The notes under the pieces are model-generated. The model had not been told where the DNA came from, searched no databases, and worked only from the letters and a program-made list of their open reading frames with translations. Of a stretch of 64,000 bases of DNA, positions 13,077 to 23,740 are shown one piece after another. The DNA is from an uncultured Pelagibacteraceae bacterium (GTDB lineage Bacteria; Pseudomonadota; Alphaproteobacteria; Pelagibacterales; Pelagibacteraceae). How positions within the stretch are numbered: position 1 is the first letter of the stretch; every line of letters begins with the position of its first letter. The stretch lies in assembly GCA_902614355.1 (NCBI GenBank), contig CACMKP010000003.1, positions 36,120-100,119 on the forward strand. The letters are read 5' to 3'. A program made the position numbers and the translations under genes.

Positions 13077-13198
13077 TAACACCCGATAAAAAAACAAAAA
13101 GAAAAAACATTATTACTGCATTAGCAATTATTGCTTTTATGATTTTTCTTTTCTTTTTTACTTTATATAACACAGGAGTATTTGACAGGGCTATATGA
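13073..13198 (+). CDS. 41-aa single-TM protein between ctaB and ctaG (CoxF-like position), missing from ORF track
   Basis: ATG at 13073 overlaps ctaB stop, TGA at 13196-13198 overlaps ctaG ATG; MITPDKKTKRKNIITALAIIAFMIFLFFFTLYNTGVFDRAI. Confidence 0.8.
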   Translation: MITPDKKTKRKNIITALAIIAFMIFLFFFTLYNTGVFDRAI

Positions 13199-13728
13199 TT
13201 GAGAAAAAAAAATTAACACCACTAGTTCTTGCTGGAATATTTGTTTTAATGTTGGGTCTTTCATATGCTTCAGTGCCCTTGTATGAAATTTTCTGTAAAG
13301 TGACAGGTTTTGGGGGAACTACTCAGGTTGCAAATAAAGCTCCACAGATTGTTTTAGATAAAGTTGTTAGTGTGAGATTTGACACAAATGTGAACAATTT
13401 GCCTTGGGATTTTAAGGCTAAGTCTAATGTGATGGATGTAAAAGTTGGTCAAGTTAATAAAATTGAGTTTGAAGTAACAAATTATAGTAATGAGCCAACG
13501 GCTGGTGTAGCGAGTTTTAATGTTTCACCATCAAGTTTTGGAAAATACTATAGCAAATTAGGCTGTTTTTGTTTTGAAAAGCAAGAGTTGAAAGCTGGAG
13601 AAAAAGCTACGTATGTGATGACTTTTTATTTAGATCCTGAGATGGTTAATGATGCAACTGTTAAAAATCTTGAGGATGTAACAATGTCGTATACTTTTTT
13701 CTCGACAGATTACTATAAACAATCATAA
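13195..13728 (+). CDS. ctaG: Cytochrome c oxidase assembly protein CtaG/Cox11
   Basis: YASVPLYEIFCKVTGFGGTTQ, KLGCFCFEKQ. Confidence 0.96.
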   Translation: MIEKKKLTPLVLAGIFVLMLGLSYASVPLYEIFCKVTGFGGTTQVANKAPQIVLDKVVSVRFDTNVNNLPWDFKAKSNVMDVKVGQVNKIEFEVTNYSNEPTAGVASFNVSPSSFGKYYSKLGCFCFEKQELKAGEKATYVMTFYLDPEMVNDATVKNLEDVTMSYTFFSTDYYKQS

Positions 13729-13735
13729 TTAATAT

Positions 13736-14524
13736 ATGTCAGGTGAAAAAAAACACGATTATCATTTAGTTGACCCAAGCCCTTGGCCAATTTACGTTTC
13801 ATTTTCCTGTTTGGTTTTAGCTCTGGGTACCGTTTATTATATGCACTCCGATGTTTCGTGGGGAATGTATTTGGGTTTTGCTCTTTTAATTTACGGTGCA
13901 TACATGTGGTTTAGAGATGTTGTTATAGAGGCAGAGCATCAAGGTCATCATACACCCGTTGTACAAATTCATCATCGTTATGGCATGACATTGTTTATAG
14001 CCTCTGAGGTTATGTTTTTTGTTGCTTGGTTTTGGGCATACTTCGACATCAGTCTTTTTCCTAATGAATTTGTAGGAAATGTATGGCCTCCCAAAGATAT
14101 TAAAACTTTTGATCCTTGGGATATTCCATTAATAAATACTTTAGTGTTACTCTTGTCAGGAACGACTGTAACTTGGTCCCACCACGCACTTTTAGAAGAT
14201 GATAGAAAAGGTTTTATACAAGGATTAGTTGCAACTGTTGTTCTTGGAGTATGTTTTACTGCTCTACAAGCTTACGAATATCATCACGCAACATTTAGCT
14301 TTTCAGATCATATATATGGATCGGTATTTTATATGGCCACAGGGTTTCATGGTTTTCATGTTATTGTAGGAACAATTTTCTTAGCAGTATGTCTTTGGAG
14401 AGGAAAGTTAGGTCACTTTAACAAAGATCATCACTTTGGTTTCGAAGCTGCTGCATGGTATTGGCATTTTGTTGACGTTGTATGGCTATTTTTGTTTGCA
14501 GCAATATACATCTGGGGAAGTTAG
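13736..14524 (+). CDS. coxC: Cytochrome c oxidase subunit III
   Basis: FIASEVMFFVAWFWAYF, GFHGFHVIVGTIFL, WYWHFVDVVWLFLF. Confidence 0.97.
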   Translation: MSGEKKHDYHLVDPSPWPIYVSFSCLVLALGTVYYMHSDVSWGMYLGFALLIYGAYMWFRDVVIEAEHQGHHTPVVQIHHRYGMTLFIASEVMFFVAWFWAYFDISLFPNEFVGNVWPPKDIKTFDPWDIPLINTLVLLLSGTTVTWSHHALLEDDRKGFIQGLVATVVLGVCFTALQAYEYHHATFSFSDHIYGSVFYMATGFHGFHVIVGTIFLAVCLWRGKLGHFNKDHHFGFEAAAWYWHFVDVVWLFLFAAIYIWGS

Positions 14525-14534
14525 ATCTGTATCA

Positions 14535-15188
14535 TTGAAATATAAGTTTTTATTCTCTGTTTTTATAATTTTTTTTATTTTAGTTTTTATTGCCTTAGGT
14601 GTTTGGCAAATGATCCGTTTAAATTGGAAAAATAATCTTATTTTGGAAATTGAAAATTCACTCAAAAAACCTCCAGTTGAACTATCCCAATCGAATAAAG
14701 AAAATTTTTTAAAAATTAAAACGTCTGGATTAATAAATTTTGAAAAACAAATTTATTTATATAACCTGAATGAGTCAGGTACCCCAGGTTTTGAGGTAAT
14801 AAATCCAATTTTTATTGGTCAGGAAAATTATTTAATTAACCGGGGTTGGATACCATTTGAAAAAAAAGACACTCCAGAAATAAACGTATTTGATCAAAAT
14901 AACATAATAGGTACATTGAGAATTCAGGGCAGAAAAAATATTTTTAAACCTGATAATGATCTAAATAAAAATTATTGGTTTAGTTTAGATAGGGAAGATA
15001 TATTTACATTTACAGGTAAGAATTTTTCTAAATATATAATTTATCTTGATGGAAATTATCAATTTCCTAGACCAAAAAAAATTACCGCTAATATTTCTAA
15101 TAATCACAAAAAGTACGCAATGACATGGTTTTCATTAGCGATTTCAATTCTTTTGCTATATCTATATTTTAGAAAAAAGAATTATTAA
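14535..15188 (+). CDS. surf1: SURF1-family cytochrome oxidase biogenesis protein
   Basis: GVWQMIRLNWK, INRGWIP. The ORF track starts at 14436 inside coxC; an in-frame TTG at 14535 is the more plausible start. Confidence 0.85.
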   Translation: MKYKFLFSVFIIFFILVFIALGVWQMIRLNWKNNLILEIENSLKKPPVELSQSNKENFLKIKTSGLINFEKQIYLYNLNESGTPGFEVINPIFIGQENYLINRGWIPFEKKDTPEINVFDQNNIIGTLRIQGRKNIFKPDNDLNKNYWFSLDREDIFTFTGKNFSKYIIYLDGNYQFPRPKKITANISNNHKKYAMTWFSLAISILLLYLYFRKKNY

Positions 15189-16561
15189 TGAATTACATAA
15201 GCACAAGAAACAATCATAAAAACTTTACTTTTAAAGACGTTTTCCTAAAAGGTTTGGCTGACGATGGGGGACTATTTGTTCCCAAGTCAATTAAACCCTT
15301 TAAAAAGGAAGAATTAAATAATCTAAAAAACCTTAGTTACAATGATTTAGCAGCTGAAATAATTTATCCATTTATAGGAGATTTCATGTCTAAAGATGAT
15401 TTAATCTCTTTGATTTCAAAATCATATTCAAATTTCAGATCCGACGACGTTGTTAAAATATCTGATCTAGGAGATTTAAAAGTATTAGAATTGTTTCATG
15501 GACCTACACTTGCTTTTAAAGATATCGCAATGCAACTAATAGGTAATTTTTATCGATATCATTTAGGCCGTGATCAAAAAAAAATTAATATAATAGTAGC
15601 AACTTCAGGTGATACAGGTGCTGCTGCCATAGACGCTTTAAAGGGAATAAATAATTTAAATGTTTTTGTGCTACACCCTAACAATAAAATTTCGCCAGTG
15701 CAAAGAAGACTAATGACAATACATGAGGAGAGTAATGTATTTAACATTGCGGTGGAGGGTAATTTTGACGATTGCCAAAATTTAGTAAAAGCAATGTTTA
15801 ACGACGAAAAATTTTCTAAAGCAATCAATATGTCGGGTGTAAATTCAATTAATTGGGCAAGAATTATTGCTCAATCAGTGTATTATTTTTACGCTTACTT
15901 TAAAGTTGGAAATGGTCAACCTTTGTCCTTCTCTGTTCCAACAGGAAACTTCGGTGATATTTACGCTGGCTATTTAGCAAAAAAATTAGGTCTTCCAATT
16001 GATAAACTAATCGTAGCTACAAATAAAAATGACATACTGCACAGAGCTATATCTGGTGGTGATTATAGTCAAAAGAAAGTTGAGGAAACAAATACACCAA
16101 GCATGGATATACAGATAGCAAGTAATTTCGAAAGACTTTTATACGACGTAAAAGATTGTAACTCGGATGTTACAAAAGATGTAATGGCCGAAATAAAAAA
16201 TAACACTTATAAAATTGATAAAAATGACTTAGATAAAATCAAAAAGAATTTTATATCTGAAATGCTTGATGAAAACGAAACTGTTGAAATGATAAAAACT
16301 ATCAATGATGAACATCAAATAGTAGTTGATCCGCATACTGCAGTGGGTATCGGTGCTGTGCGAAAATTGAGATTGGAAAAAAATTGTGTTGTATTATCAA
16401 CTGCACACCCATGTAAATTTCCAAAAGCAATAGAAGATGCAATTTCAAAAACTGAAAATTTACCAGATTGTCTGAAATACGTTAATGACAGAAAAGAAAA
16501 ATTTGAACTTCTATCAAATGATATTGAAAAAGTTAAAAAATATGTGATGAATTCAATATGA
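15188..16561 (+). CDS. thrC: Threonine synthase
   Basis: HGPTLAFKDIAMQ, ATSGDTGAAAIDA, PTGNFGDIYAGY. Confidence 0.96.
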   Translation: MNYISTRNNHKNFTFKDVFLKGLADDGGLFVPKSIKPFKKEELNNLKNLSYNDLAAEIIYPFIGDFMSKDDLISLISKSYSNFRSDDVVKISDLGDLKVLELFHGPTLAFKDIAMQLIGNFYRYHLGRDQKKINIIVATSGDTGAAAIDALKGINNLNVFVLHPNNKISPVQRRLMTIHEESNVFNIAVEGNFDDCQNLVKAMFNDEKFSKAINMSGVNSINWARIIAQSVYYFYAYFKVGNGQPLSFSVPTGNFGDIYAGYLAKKLGLPIDKLIVATNKNDILHRAISGGDYSQKKVEETNTPSMDIQIASNFERLLYDVKDCNSDVTKDVMAEIKNNTYKIDKNDLDKIKKNFISEMLDENETVEMIKTINDEHQIVVDPHTAVGIGAVRKLRLEKNCVVLSTAHPCKFPKAIEDAISKTENLPDCLKYVNDRKEKFELLSNDIEKVKKYVMNSI

Positions 16562-17046
16562 AACTTAAAATAAAAGACCAACTACCAGACACAGAAGTTT
16601 TTCAACTTGTTGATGGAGAACCACAAAAAAACAAATTAAGAGAAATTATTGGTAATGGTAAAATTATTTTGTTTGGTTTACCTGGGGCATTTACATCAAC
16701 TTGCTCTAAACTTCATCTTCCAGGCTTTGTGGCAAATGCAGATAAAATCAAAGCAAAAGGAATAGAACAAATATTTTGTCTATCTGTCAACGATCCTTAT
16801 GTAATGAATGGTTGGGGGGAGATAAATAATACTACAGGTAAAATAAAAATGTTATCTGATCCTTATTTGTTATTCACAAAAGCAATTGGTGCAGAAGTTG
16901 ATCGTAATGCAAAAGGAATGGGAATTAGATCAAATCGTTATTTAATAGTAATTGAAAATTTCACAGTTGTTAATATTCACGAAGAAAAAGAGACTAAAGA
17001 GTGTGGTTTAACTTCCGCGGAAAATTTATTAAATAATTTACTATAG
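16558..17046 (+). CDS. Peroxiredoxin (Prx5-like)
   Basis: LPGAFTSTCSKLHLPGF, ECGLTSAENLL. Confidence 0.9.
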   Translation: MKLKIKDQLPDTEVFQLVDGEPQKNKLREIIGNGKIILFGLPGAFTSTCSKLHLPGFVANADKIKAKGIEQIFCLSVNDPYVMNGWGEINNTTGKIKMLSDPYLLFTKAIGAEVDRNAKGMGIRSNRYLIVIENFTVVNIHEEKETKECGLTSAENLLNNLL

Positions 17047-17049
17047 GTT

Positions 17050-17068
17050 ATGCGCTTTCCAAGCGCAT
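17050..17068. terminator. Perfect 8-bp inverted repeat ATGCGCTT-TCC-AAGCGCAT between convergent genes, possible bidirectional terminator
   Basis: Stem 17050-17057 / 17061-17068, 3-nt loop, T-rich sequence nearby. Confidence 0.6.
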
Positions 17069-17071
17069 GCT

Positions 17072-17494
17072 TTAATTGTTTGCTGCCGATCTTGCAAGTA
17101 AATCTACTTCATTATTTAACTCATCAGTAGAATGTGCTTTTACCCAATTCCAACTTATTTCAAATTCATTATTTAAAAGATCTAACTCTAACCAAAGTTC
17201 TTTATTTTTTACATCTTGTTTGTTTGCTGTTTTCCATCCATTTTTTTTCCAATTGTGAACCCATTCTGTTATTCCAGATTTCACGTACTTGGAATCTGTA
17301 AAAATTTGAACTTTACTACCCTTTGAAATTTTTTTAAGAGCTTGTATAGGTGCTAACAATTCCATCTGATTATTCGTAGTATCTTTTTTATTTCCTTTTA
17401 TTTCAATTTTTTTTCCATCATCTAATATTATTGCCGCCCAACCACCTCTACCTGGGTTTTCTATACAAGAACCGTCTGTGTATATCTTGATCAT
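17072..17494 (-). CDS. rnhA: Ribonuclease HI
   Basis: IYTDGSCIENPGRGGWA, NQMELLAPIQAL, IFTDSKYV, WVKAH. Confidence 0.96.
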   Translation of the reverse strand: MIKIYTDGSCIENPGRGGWAAIILDDGKKIEIKGNKKDTTNNQMELLAPIQALKKISKGSKVQIFTDSKYVKSGITEWVHNWKKNGWKTANKQDVKNKELWLELDLLNNEFEISWNWVKAHSTDELNNEVDLLARSAANN

Positions 17495-18459
17495 TAACTT
17501 AAGTAATCTTTATAGGTTTTTAAATTATTATGTATTACTAATTTTTGATAATACTCTCTTGGATCTTTGATCTTAATTAATGCTTTTTTTGGAGTATTTG
17601 TGTAGTCATACAGTCTGGTTAAAAAATATCTCATTGCTGCACCACGGCATAGAGTATTTATTGATTTCTTTTCTTTTTTAGTAATTTTTTTTACACTTTC
17701 GTAACCTTTTATTAAATTCTTAATCTTTCTTTTATTAATTCTAAATTTTGTTTTATCTTTATCAAAACATAAAGCATTTATGCAAATAGCAATCTCGTAC
17801 ATAAAATAATCATTTGCTGCAAAATAAAAATCAATTATGCCAGATATTTTATTACCTTTAAAAAAAATATTATCTATAAACAGATCTCCATGAATAATAC
17901 CTTGAGGTAATTTTTTTGGCCATTTATCTTTTATATCTTTTAAATTATCTTTTAAAAACTTTTCTAAGTTACTAAATTTTTGAGACTTAAATTTAATACT
18001 ATTTAATAGAGGATTAAGATTTTTAATATTCATTGAGTTTTTTCTGTATAGTTTTAGTTTTTTTGTAGATAAGTGTATTTGCGCAATTGTTTTACCAATA
18101 TCAAAACAATTCTTTAGATTAAGCTTTTTTTTGTCTTTTCCGTCAAGAAAAGTTACGACACAAGATATTTTATTTTTAACCTTGATTAGATAACTTCCTC
18201 GATTATTTTTAAGAGGTTTGGGACAATTAAATTTTAGATTACTTAATTGATCCATTAATTTCATAAAAAAAGGTATCTCTTTTTTCACAACTCTTTTTTC
18301 AAAAATTGTAAGAATAAACTTTTTATTTTTTGATCTGAGTAAATAATTAGTGTTTTCAATACCTTGTTTTATTCCTTTAAAACTTTGAAAATTTTCAAAA
18401 TTAAATTTTCTGTTTATAGTTGTTAAATCACTCCTATTAATCTTGGTATAGACAGCCAT
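17494..18459 (-). CDS. thrB: Homoserine kinase (ThrB type II, aminoglycoside phosphotransferase fold)
   Basis: GIIHGDLFIDNIFF, GIIDFYFA, FKGIKQGIENTNY. Confidence 0.9.
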   Translation of the reverse strand: MAVYTKINRSDLTTINRKFNFENFQSFKGIKQGIENTNYLLRSKNKKFILTIFEKRVVKKEIPFFMKLMDQLSNLKFNCPKPLKNNRGSYLIKVKNKISCVVTFLDGKDKKKLNLKNCFDIGKTIAQIHLSTKKLKLYRKNSMNIKNLNPLLNSIKFKSQKFSNLEKFLKDNLKDIKDKWPKKLPQGIIHGDLFIDNIFFKGNKISGIIDFYFAANDYFMYEIAICINALCFDKDKTKFRINKRKIKNLIKGYESVKKITKKEKKSINTLCRGAAMRYFLTRLYDYTNTPKKALIKIKDPREYYQKLVIHNNLKTYKDYLS

Positions 18460-19413
18460 TTAATTTAATTTCTTAGGTACTTTGAAAACAACGTTTTCTT
18501 TAATTATCTCAACCTCGTCTATGGATACTGTAAATTTCTTTTTTAAATCATCTATGAAGTTTTCTACAAGAATTTCTGGTGCAGAGGCCCCAGAAGAAAT
18601 CCCTATAGTTTTAGATTTTTCAATTAAATGATAAGGTATTTCACTTTGGGAGTGAATTAGATGAGTATTGTTACAACCTGATTTTTTTGCGACCTCAACT
18701 AGCCTCACTGAATTTGAGGAATTTCTACTTCCAATTACAAAAAACATATCACATTTTTTTGCAATATTTTTTACAGCCATCTGTCTATTTGTCGTTGCGT
18801 AACATATATCCTCTTTATGTGGTTCTCTAATTCCTGGAAATCTATCTTTTAAAATACTAATTATACTTTTTGTGTCATCTACTGATAAAGTTGTTTGAGT
18901 TACAAAAGCTAATTTTTTTTTTTCTTTATATTCATATTTTTTTGCTTCATCTTCATCTTGAATAAGGTCTATCGAACCTACTGGTAATTGTCCCATTGTT
19001 CCAACAACCTCAGGATGGTTCTGGTGTCCAATCAAAATTAAGTGATAATCTGATTTGTGAAGATTTTCAGCTTCACGATGAACTTTCGAGACTAGGGGAC
19101 AAGTAGCATCCACATATGTCATTTTGTAACTTTTAGCTTCATAGGGAACTTTTTTTGGAACCCCGTGCGCAGAAAAAATTACAGGTCTAGTTTTATCTTT
19201 AATTTCTTCAAGCTCTTCAACAAATATAGCTCCTTTCTTTTTTAAATCGTCAACTACAAATTTATTATGAACAATTTCATGTCTAACGTAAACTGGAACA
19301 CCGTATTTTTGAATGGCCTTCTCAACAATTTCAATTGCTCTCTCTACACCTGCACAAAATCCTCTTGGTGCAGACAGTAAAATTTTTATTTCTTTATTTT
19401 TCATTTTTTTCAA
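18460..19413 (-). CDS. ispH: 4-hydroxy-3-methylbut-2-enyl diphosphate reductase
   Basis: LLSAPRGFCAGVERAIEIVE, VDATCPLVSKVH, ISSGASAPEILV. Confidence 0.97.
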   Translation of the reverse strand: MKKMKNKEIKILLSAPRGFCAGVERAIEIVEKAIQKYGVPVYVRHEIVHNKFVVDDLKKKGAIFVEELEEIKDKTRPVIFSAHGVPKKVPYEAKSYKMTYVDATCPLVSKVHREAENLHKSDYHLILIGHQNHPEVVGTMGQLPVGSIDLIQDEDEAKKYEYKEKKKLAFVTQTTLSVDDTKSIISILKDRFPGIREPHKEDICYATTNRQMAVKNIAKKCDMFFVIGSRNSSNSVRLVEVAKKSGCNNTHLIHSQSEIPYHLIEKSKTIGISSGASAPEILVENFIDDLKKKFTVSIDEVEIIKENVVFKVPKKLN

Positions 19414-20335
19414 TTAAATATTCGAGCAATATATGCGGAAAAGTTAAAGACGCCAAACCTATAAATATTAATTTCAAAATTGCACTGTCTAAGTTGTAAT
19501 TGTTATTTAAAAAATAAAGACCTATTAAACAAAAAATAGCAGTTAGGATAGTTAAAGGGGTAGCTTTTTTAATAAAAACTAAAAGTCCATCCCTTAAACT
19601 TTCTTGATCAAGTTCAGTGATTAATGAAATACTATGTCTTATAGAATGCAAAAAACAAAAATAAATTGTGAAGGCTATTAATGGAGAGAAATGCATATTT
19701 ATGATTATTATCGAGAAATAATCAAAAAAAATTGTAAATTTTTTTAAGTCAAATTTTTTGAAAAATAAAATTATGCTAGATAATGCACTTAATACAATCC
19801 CAATTATCAAAAAATTATTATTTTCGATCACATTTAAACTTTGATAAAATGATTCATTCTCGATTAACAGTACTTTGAAAATAGAAACTGTTTCATTAAA
19901 ATTAAAATACAGTGGTGCCAATACTACCAAAGATCCTTTAAGAAAAAATAAAAATTGATTTAAATATGAATTATTATCTATTAGAAATTGAGTATCTTCT
20001 TTTCCAAAATGAAATGAAGCAACAATTAAAAAAGCAATAAGCACTACTGTTGGCAAAAGTACCCAAAGAATTATAACTGTTAACGCAAGCAGAAAATAGG
20101 ATGTATAGAAAGTGATTATATTATTTATTTGGAAAATTTTAATAAGCTTCCTTCCCTTTATATGATCCAAAGAACCATGTGATACACCAATTATTAAAAT
20201 TAATAATAAACAAACCAATGGAGAAATACTTAGATTGTAAGCTTTTATAAACGGTAGAGAAACAATATTACAAAATAAAAAAAAAATAAAAGAATGTTTA
20301 AAGTTAATTTTCTTAATCGGTATAGTCATCATCAA
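19394..20335 (-). CDS. blh: Brp/Blh-type beta-carotene 15,15'-dioxygenase (retinal synthesis)
   Basis: Polytopic; IIGVSHGSLDHIKG, SFHFGKED, FCFLHSIRHS histidine motifs; next to crtY. Confidence 0.9.
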   Translation of the reverse strand: MMMTIPIKKINFKHSFIFFLFCNIVSLPFIKAYNLSISPLVCLLLILIIGVSHGSLDHIKGRKLIKIFQINNIITFYTSYFLLALTVIILWVLLPTVVLIAFLIVASFHFGKEDTQFLIDNNSYLNQFLFFLKGSLVVLAPLYFNFNETVSIFKVLLIENESFYQSLNVIENNNFLIIGIVLSALSSIILFFKKFDLKKFTIFFDYFSIIIINMHFSPLIAFTIYFCFLHSIRHSISLITELDQESLRDGLLVFIKKATPLTILTAIFCLIGLYFLNNNYNLDSAILKLIFIGLASLTFPHILLEYLIEKNEK

Positions 20336-21403
20336 TTAGTCAAATAAAGCTTTAATAAATATCCATTTTGGCATTTTAAAAATTATACTTAAATCTTCTA
20401 AAAAATTACTCTTATTTGATAGAAATTTTATAACAGTCTTTGGTGAAGTCTTAAACATCCTAAAAAATACATCAGACATTTTTTCAGGATTTTTCTGAAG
20501 AACACGTAGGAAAATTTCATCCAAAAATTGGTATTTTCTATCTATTTCAAATTTTTTAGTATTTGAAATATTATCAATATTCTCTCTAATATACTTGCTG
20601 TGTTCTTGTATATTTAAAAAAGTATATCCAGTGCTTAATCTTGTCATTCCACCGGCTGTTCCAATATTGATTTTATTTTTTTCGTTTTTATTTAATGGAT
20701 AAAATAGTGGTATTGCTCCCTCTTCTTTATAAGTAATTTCATAATTTTTAATTTTTAAATTATTTTTAATATAATTGTTTATTTGATTTTCATAATCTTT
20801 TTGTGAATTGTCATTCATTTTTGATAACCAAGTTGTCTCTACTAAAGCTCTATTTTTTGTGTATGGTAATGTATAAAAAAAATGCACACTTTCTCTTTGC
20901 TCACAATCAAAGTCCATGAGGTTAAAAATTTTTTCGTCGAAAATATCATTGTCTGTTTTTATTTCTATACCACAAAAATGTTGCCAAAGATTTAGATGGT
21001 TTTTTTTGATATTTGGCACACTATTAAAAACTAAAGAATTTTGCCTGTTAATCTCTTCTATATTTTTGAAAAAGAAAATATTTTCATTTTTTTTTAGTTT
21101 GTTCTTAATTTTTTCATAAAATAGACCGCTATCAATGCTTTGATATGGAAAATTTTTACATTCTAAATAATTTGTTTTACCTGGGATATTAATTGAAAAA
21201 TTCTCCCAATTTTTTTTTACACAATCGTCAAAGTTATGAGGTGCTATTTTCCAAAAAGACCAAGTCTTATCTCGTTTATATTCCTTCCTAGGTTCAATAA
21301 TTGCTAAAGTTTTATCTTTTAATTTTTCATGAATTTCTAACTCATAAGCAAGAGATAATCCTGCACAACCACCACCGATAATTACATAATCAAATTCTCT
21401 CAT
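20336..21403 (-). CDS. crtY: Lycopene beta-cyclase
   Basis: YVIIGGGCAGLSLAYEL, MDFDCEQRESVHFFYTLPYTKNRALVETTW. Confidence 0.93.
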   Translation of the reverse strand: MREFDYVIIGGGCAGLSLAYELEIHEKLKDKTLAIIEPRKEYKRDKTWSFWKIAPHNFDDCVKKNWENFSINIPGKTNYLECKNFPYQSIDSGLFYEKIKNKLKKNENIFFFKNIEEINRQNSLVFNSVPNIKKNHLNLWQHFCGIEIKTDNDIFDEKIFNLMDFDCEQRESVHFFYTLPYTKNRALVETTWLSKMNDNSQKDYENQINNYIKNNLKIKNYEITYKEEGAIPLFYPLNKNEKNKINIGTAGGMTRLSTGYTFLNIQEHSKYIRENIDNISNTKKFEIDRKYQFLDEIFLRVLQKNPEKMSDVFFRMFKTSPKTVIKFLSNKSNFLEDLSIIFKMPKWIFIKALFD

Positions 21404-22241
21404 TTAAATTTATTTCCTCATTTATCAGAATGTGATCATGTTGAATTTGATCTTTGTTTTTATTAATTAAATATAAACTGATTAAGTCAAAAATTGACAG
21501 AAAAGTCTCCAATACCTTCTCAATGCTTGAGACATAAATCTTCCCTGATCTTTGGTAGTTCTCTAAGTTTTTTTTTTTTAAAATTTTATATCCTATTTTT
21601 CTATACACTCTTCTAGCAACCAATATAGAAAAACGGAAACTAATTGGTATACTTTTTATTGCATAGAAAGAATCTTGATAAAAACGGTTCGCAAGATTAA
21701 CAGTTGAGGAGATCTTTTCAAAATTTTCTTCTATATAAAATCTGTTATTTTTTGAGTCTTCTATGACATCTCTAGATATATTTGTTAATTGCATTGCTAT
21801 TCCCAAATCAATAGCTGATTTAAGAGAATCTTTTTTTGTTACATTTAAAATTTTCGCCATCATTAAGCCAACAGTGCCAGCAACCCTATATGAATAAACT
21901 AATAAATCTTTTTTTGAATTTAGTTCAACTCTCTCTTTAATATCCGATTTAATACCAGCCAATAAATCTTGAACTATTTTTATGGATATGTCGAATTCCT
22001 CCATGATACCCCACATATTCTTTATAATAAGGTTATCAAATTTTTTTTGAATAAAGTCATTTTCAAATTCAGCAAATTTTTTTTCTTTCACCTCTACCTC
22101 GTCTTTATCGTCTGCAATATTGTCTGCAACTCTACAGAAATCGTACAATACTGAACATTTTTTAAGTGTTTTCCTTGGTAAAAAAAAACCAGCCCAGCTA
22201 AATGACTTAGCATAAACAGACAAGTAACTTTTATCAGACAT
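21390..22241 (-). CDS. crtB: Phytoene synthase
   Basis: VLYDFCRVADNIADD, YRVAGTVGLMM, AMQLTNISRDVIED. Confidence 0.95.
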   Translation of the reverse strand: MSDKSYLSVYAKSFSWAGFFLPRKTLKKCSVLYDFCRVADNIADDKDEVEVKEKKFAEFENDFIQKKFDNLIIKNMWGIMEEFDISIKIVQDLLAGIKSDIKERVELNSKKDLLVYSYRVAGTVGLMMAKILNVTKKDSLKSAIDLGIAMQLTNISRDVIEDSKNNRFYIEENFEKISSTVNLANRFYQDSFYAIKSIPISFRFSILVARRVYRKIGYKILKKKNLENYQRSGKIYVSSIEKVLETFLSIFDLISLYLINKNKDQIQHDHILINEEINLNERI

Positions 22242-23701
22242 TATAAAATTTTATCTAATACTTTAGCTGAGGATAGGACGCCGGGCACACCAGCCCCTGG
22301 ATGTGTTCCAGCTCCAACAAAATAAAGTCCATCGTATATTTCAGATTTATTATGAAATCTAAAATAAGCAGATTGTGTAAATTTTGGTTGAATTGAGAAG
22401 CCTGATCCATATTTTGTATTTAAGTCTTTTTCAAAATAGTCTGGTGTCAAATAAAAGTCTTCGACAATATTTTCTCTTAAGTTTGGCATAAGATCCTTTT
22501 CCATTTTTTCAATCACCAAATTTTTCATCCTTTCTCCCTGAATAGACCAATTAATTTTAGATTGATTATTGGGAACTGGAACAAGAACATAAAAACAATC
22601 TTGTCCAGCAGGAGCCATAGTTTTGTCAGTGGCAGAGGGCCTATGAAGATAATAACTTATATCATCATTTAATTTTTTATTCTCAAATATGTCATCGAGA
22701 TGCTCTTTATATTTGTTTCCAAATTTAATTGTATGATGTTCCACGTTTTGGTAAGTTTTTTTTGTTCCAAAATAATAAACAAATAATCCCATAGAGTATT
22801 CCATCCTTCCCCTTTTCCATTTGAACATAATTGAATTTTTTGAGTTTCCATTAAGCATCTTTTCGTAAACTGCAGGTGGGTCGGCATTACAAATAACATT
22901 ATCAGCTAAAATATTAGTATCATTATCAAGTTTGACTCCAGTTATTTTATTTCCACTTGAAATAATTTTTTCTACTTCATGGCCCTTTATGATTTTAACA
23001 TCAACTTCATTCATAAGTTTCTCAAAACCTCTGATAATATTGCCTGTCCCACCCATTGAATAATGTATTCCCCATTTTTTCTCTAAATATAAAATTAGCC
23101 CATAAATAGAAGTAGTTGTAAAAGGATTGCCACCAACCAAAAGAGGATGCATGCTTAACATTCTTCTAAGTTTTTCATTTTTTATAAAAGATGAAACCAA
23201 TGAATAAACTGATTTATAACTTTTAAGTTTTAGAAGTGAGGGAAGTTGCTGCATCATAAAAAAGGGTTTATCAAAAGGCACATCAGCAAGCTCTAAGAAA
23301 CCCTTGTCGAAAATTTTCTTTGTAAAACTTACTAGTTTTTCGTATCCCGCAACATCATCTTTACTAATTTCTGCTATTTGTTCTTTCATTTTAGTTTCAT
23401 CACCCGAGTAATTAAATTTTGAATTATCCTCAAAAATGAATTGATACCAAATTTTAAGAGGGGAAAGTTCTATATAATTTTTTGGATCTTTTTTAAATAA
23501 TCTAAATAATTCATCGATTAAATAGGGTGCAGTTATTACGGTGGGCCCACCATCGTAAGTGAAACCATTTTTTTTAAAAACTCTTGCTCTGCCACCAAGA
23601 TCAGGATGTTTTTCAACCAATGTTACTTGATGACCCTTAGCTTTTAATCTTAGAGCTGCGGCAATACCACCAAAACCTGAGCCGATCACAATAGAATTCA
23701 T
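22241..23701 (-). CDS. crtI: Phytoene desaturase
   Basis: VIGSGFGGIAAALRLKAKGHQVTLVEK, GAGTHPGAGVPGVLSSAK. Confidence 0.97.
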   Translation of the reverse strand: MNSIVIGSGFGGIAAALRLKAKGHQVTLVEKHPDLGGRARVFKKNGFTYDGGPTVITAPYLIDELFRLFKKDPKNYIELSPLKIWYQFIFEDNSKFNYSGDETKMKEQIAEISKDDVAGYEKLVSFTKKIFDKGFLELADVPFDKPFFMMQQLPSLLKLKSYKSVYSLVSSFIKNEKLRRMLSMHPLLVGGNPFTTTSIYGLILYLEKKWGIHYSMGGTGNIIRGFEKLMNEVDVKIIKGHEVEKIISSGNKITGVKLDNDTNILADNVICNADPPAVYEKMLNGNSKNSIMFKWKRGRMEYSMGLFVYYFGTKKTYQNVEHHTIKFGNKYKEHLDDIFENKKLNDDISYYLHRPSATDKTMAPAGQDCFYVLVPVPNNQSKINWSIQGERMKNLVIEKMEKDLMPNLRENIVEDFYLTPDYFEKDLNTKYGSGFSIQPKFTQSAYFRFHNKSEIYDGLYFVGAGTHPGAGVPGVLSSAKVLDKIL

Positions 23702-23740
23702 CTTGATAATTTATAGTTTTTTTAAAAAATTGTAAGATAA

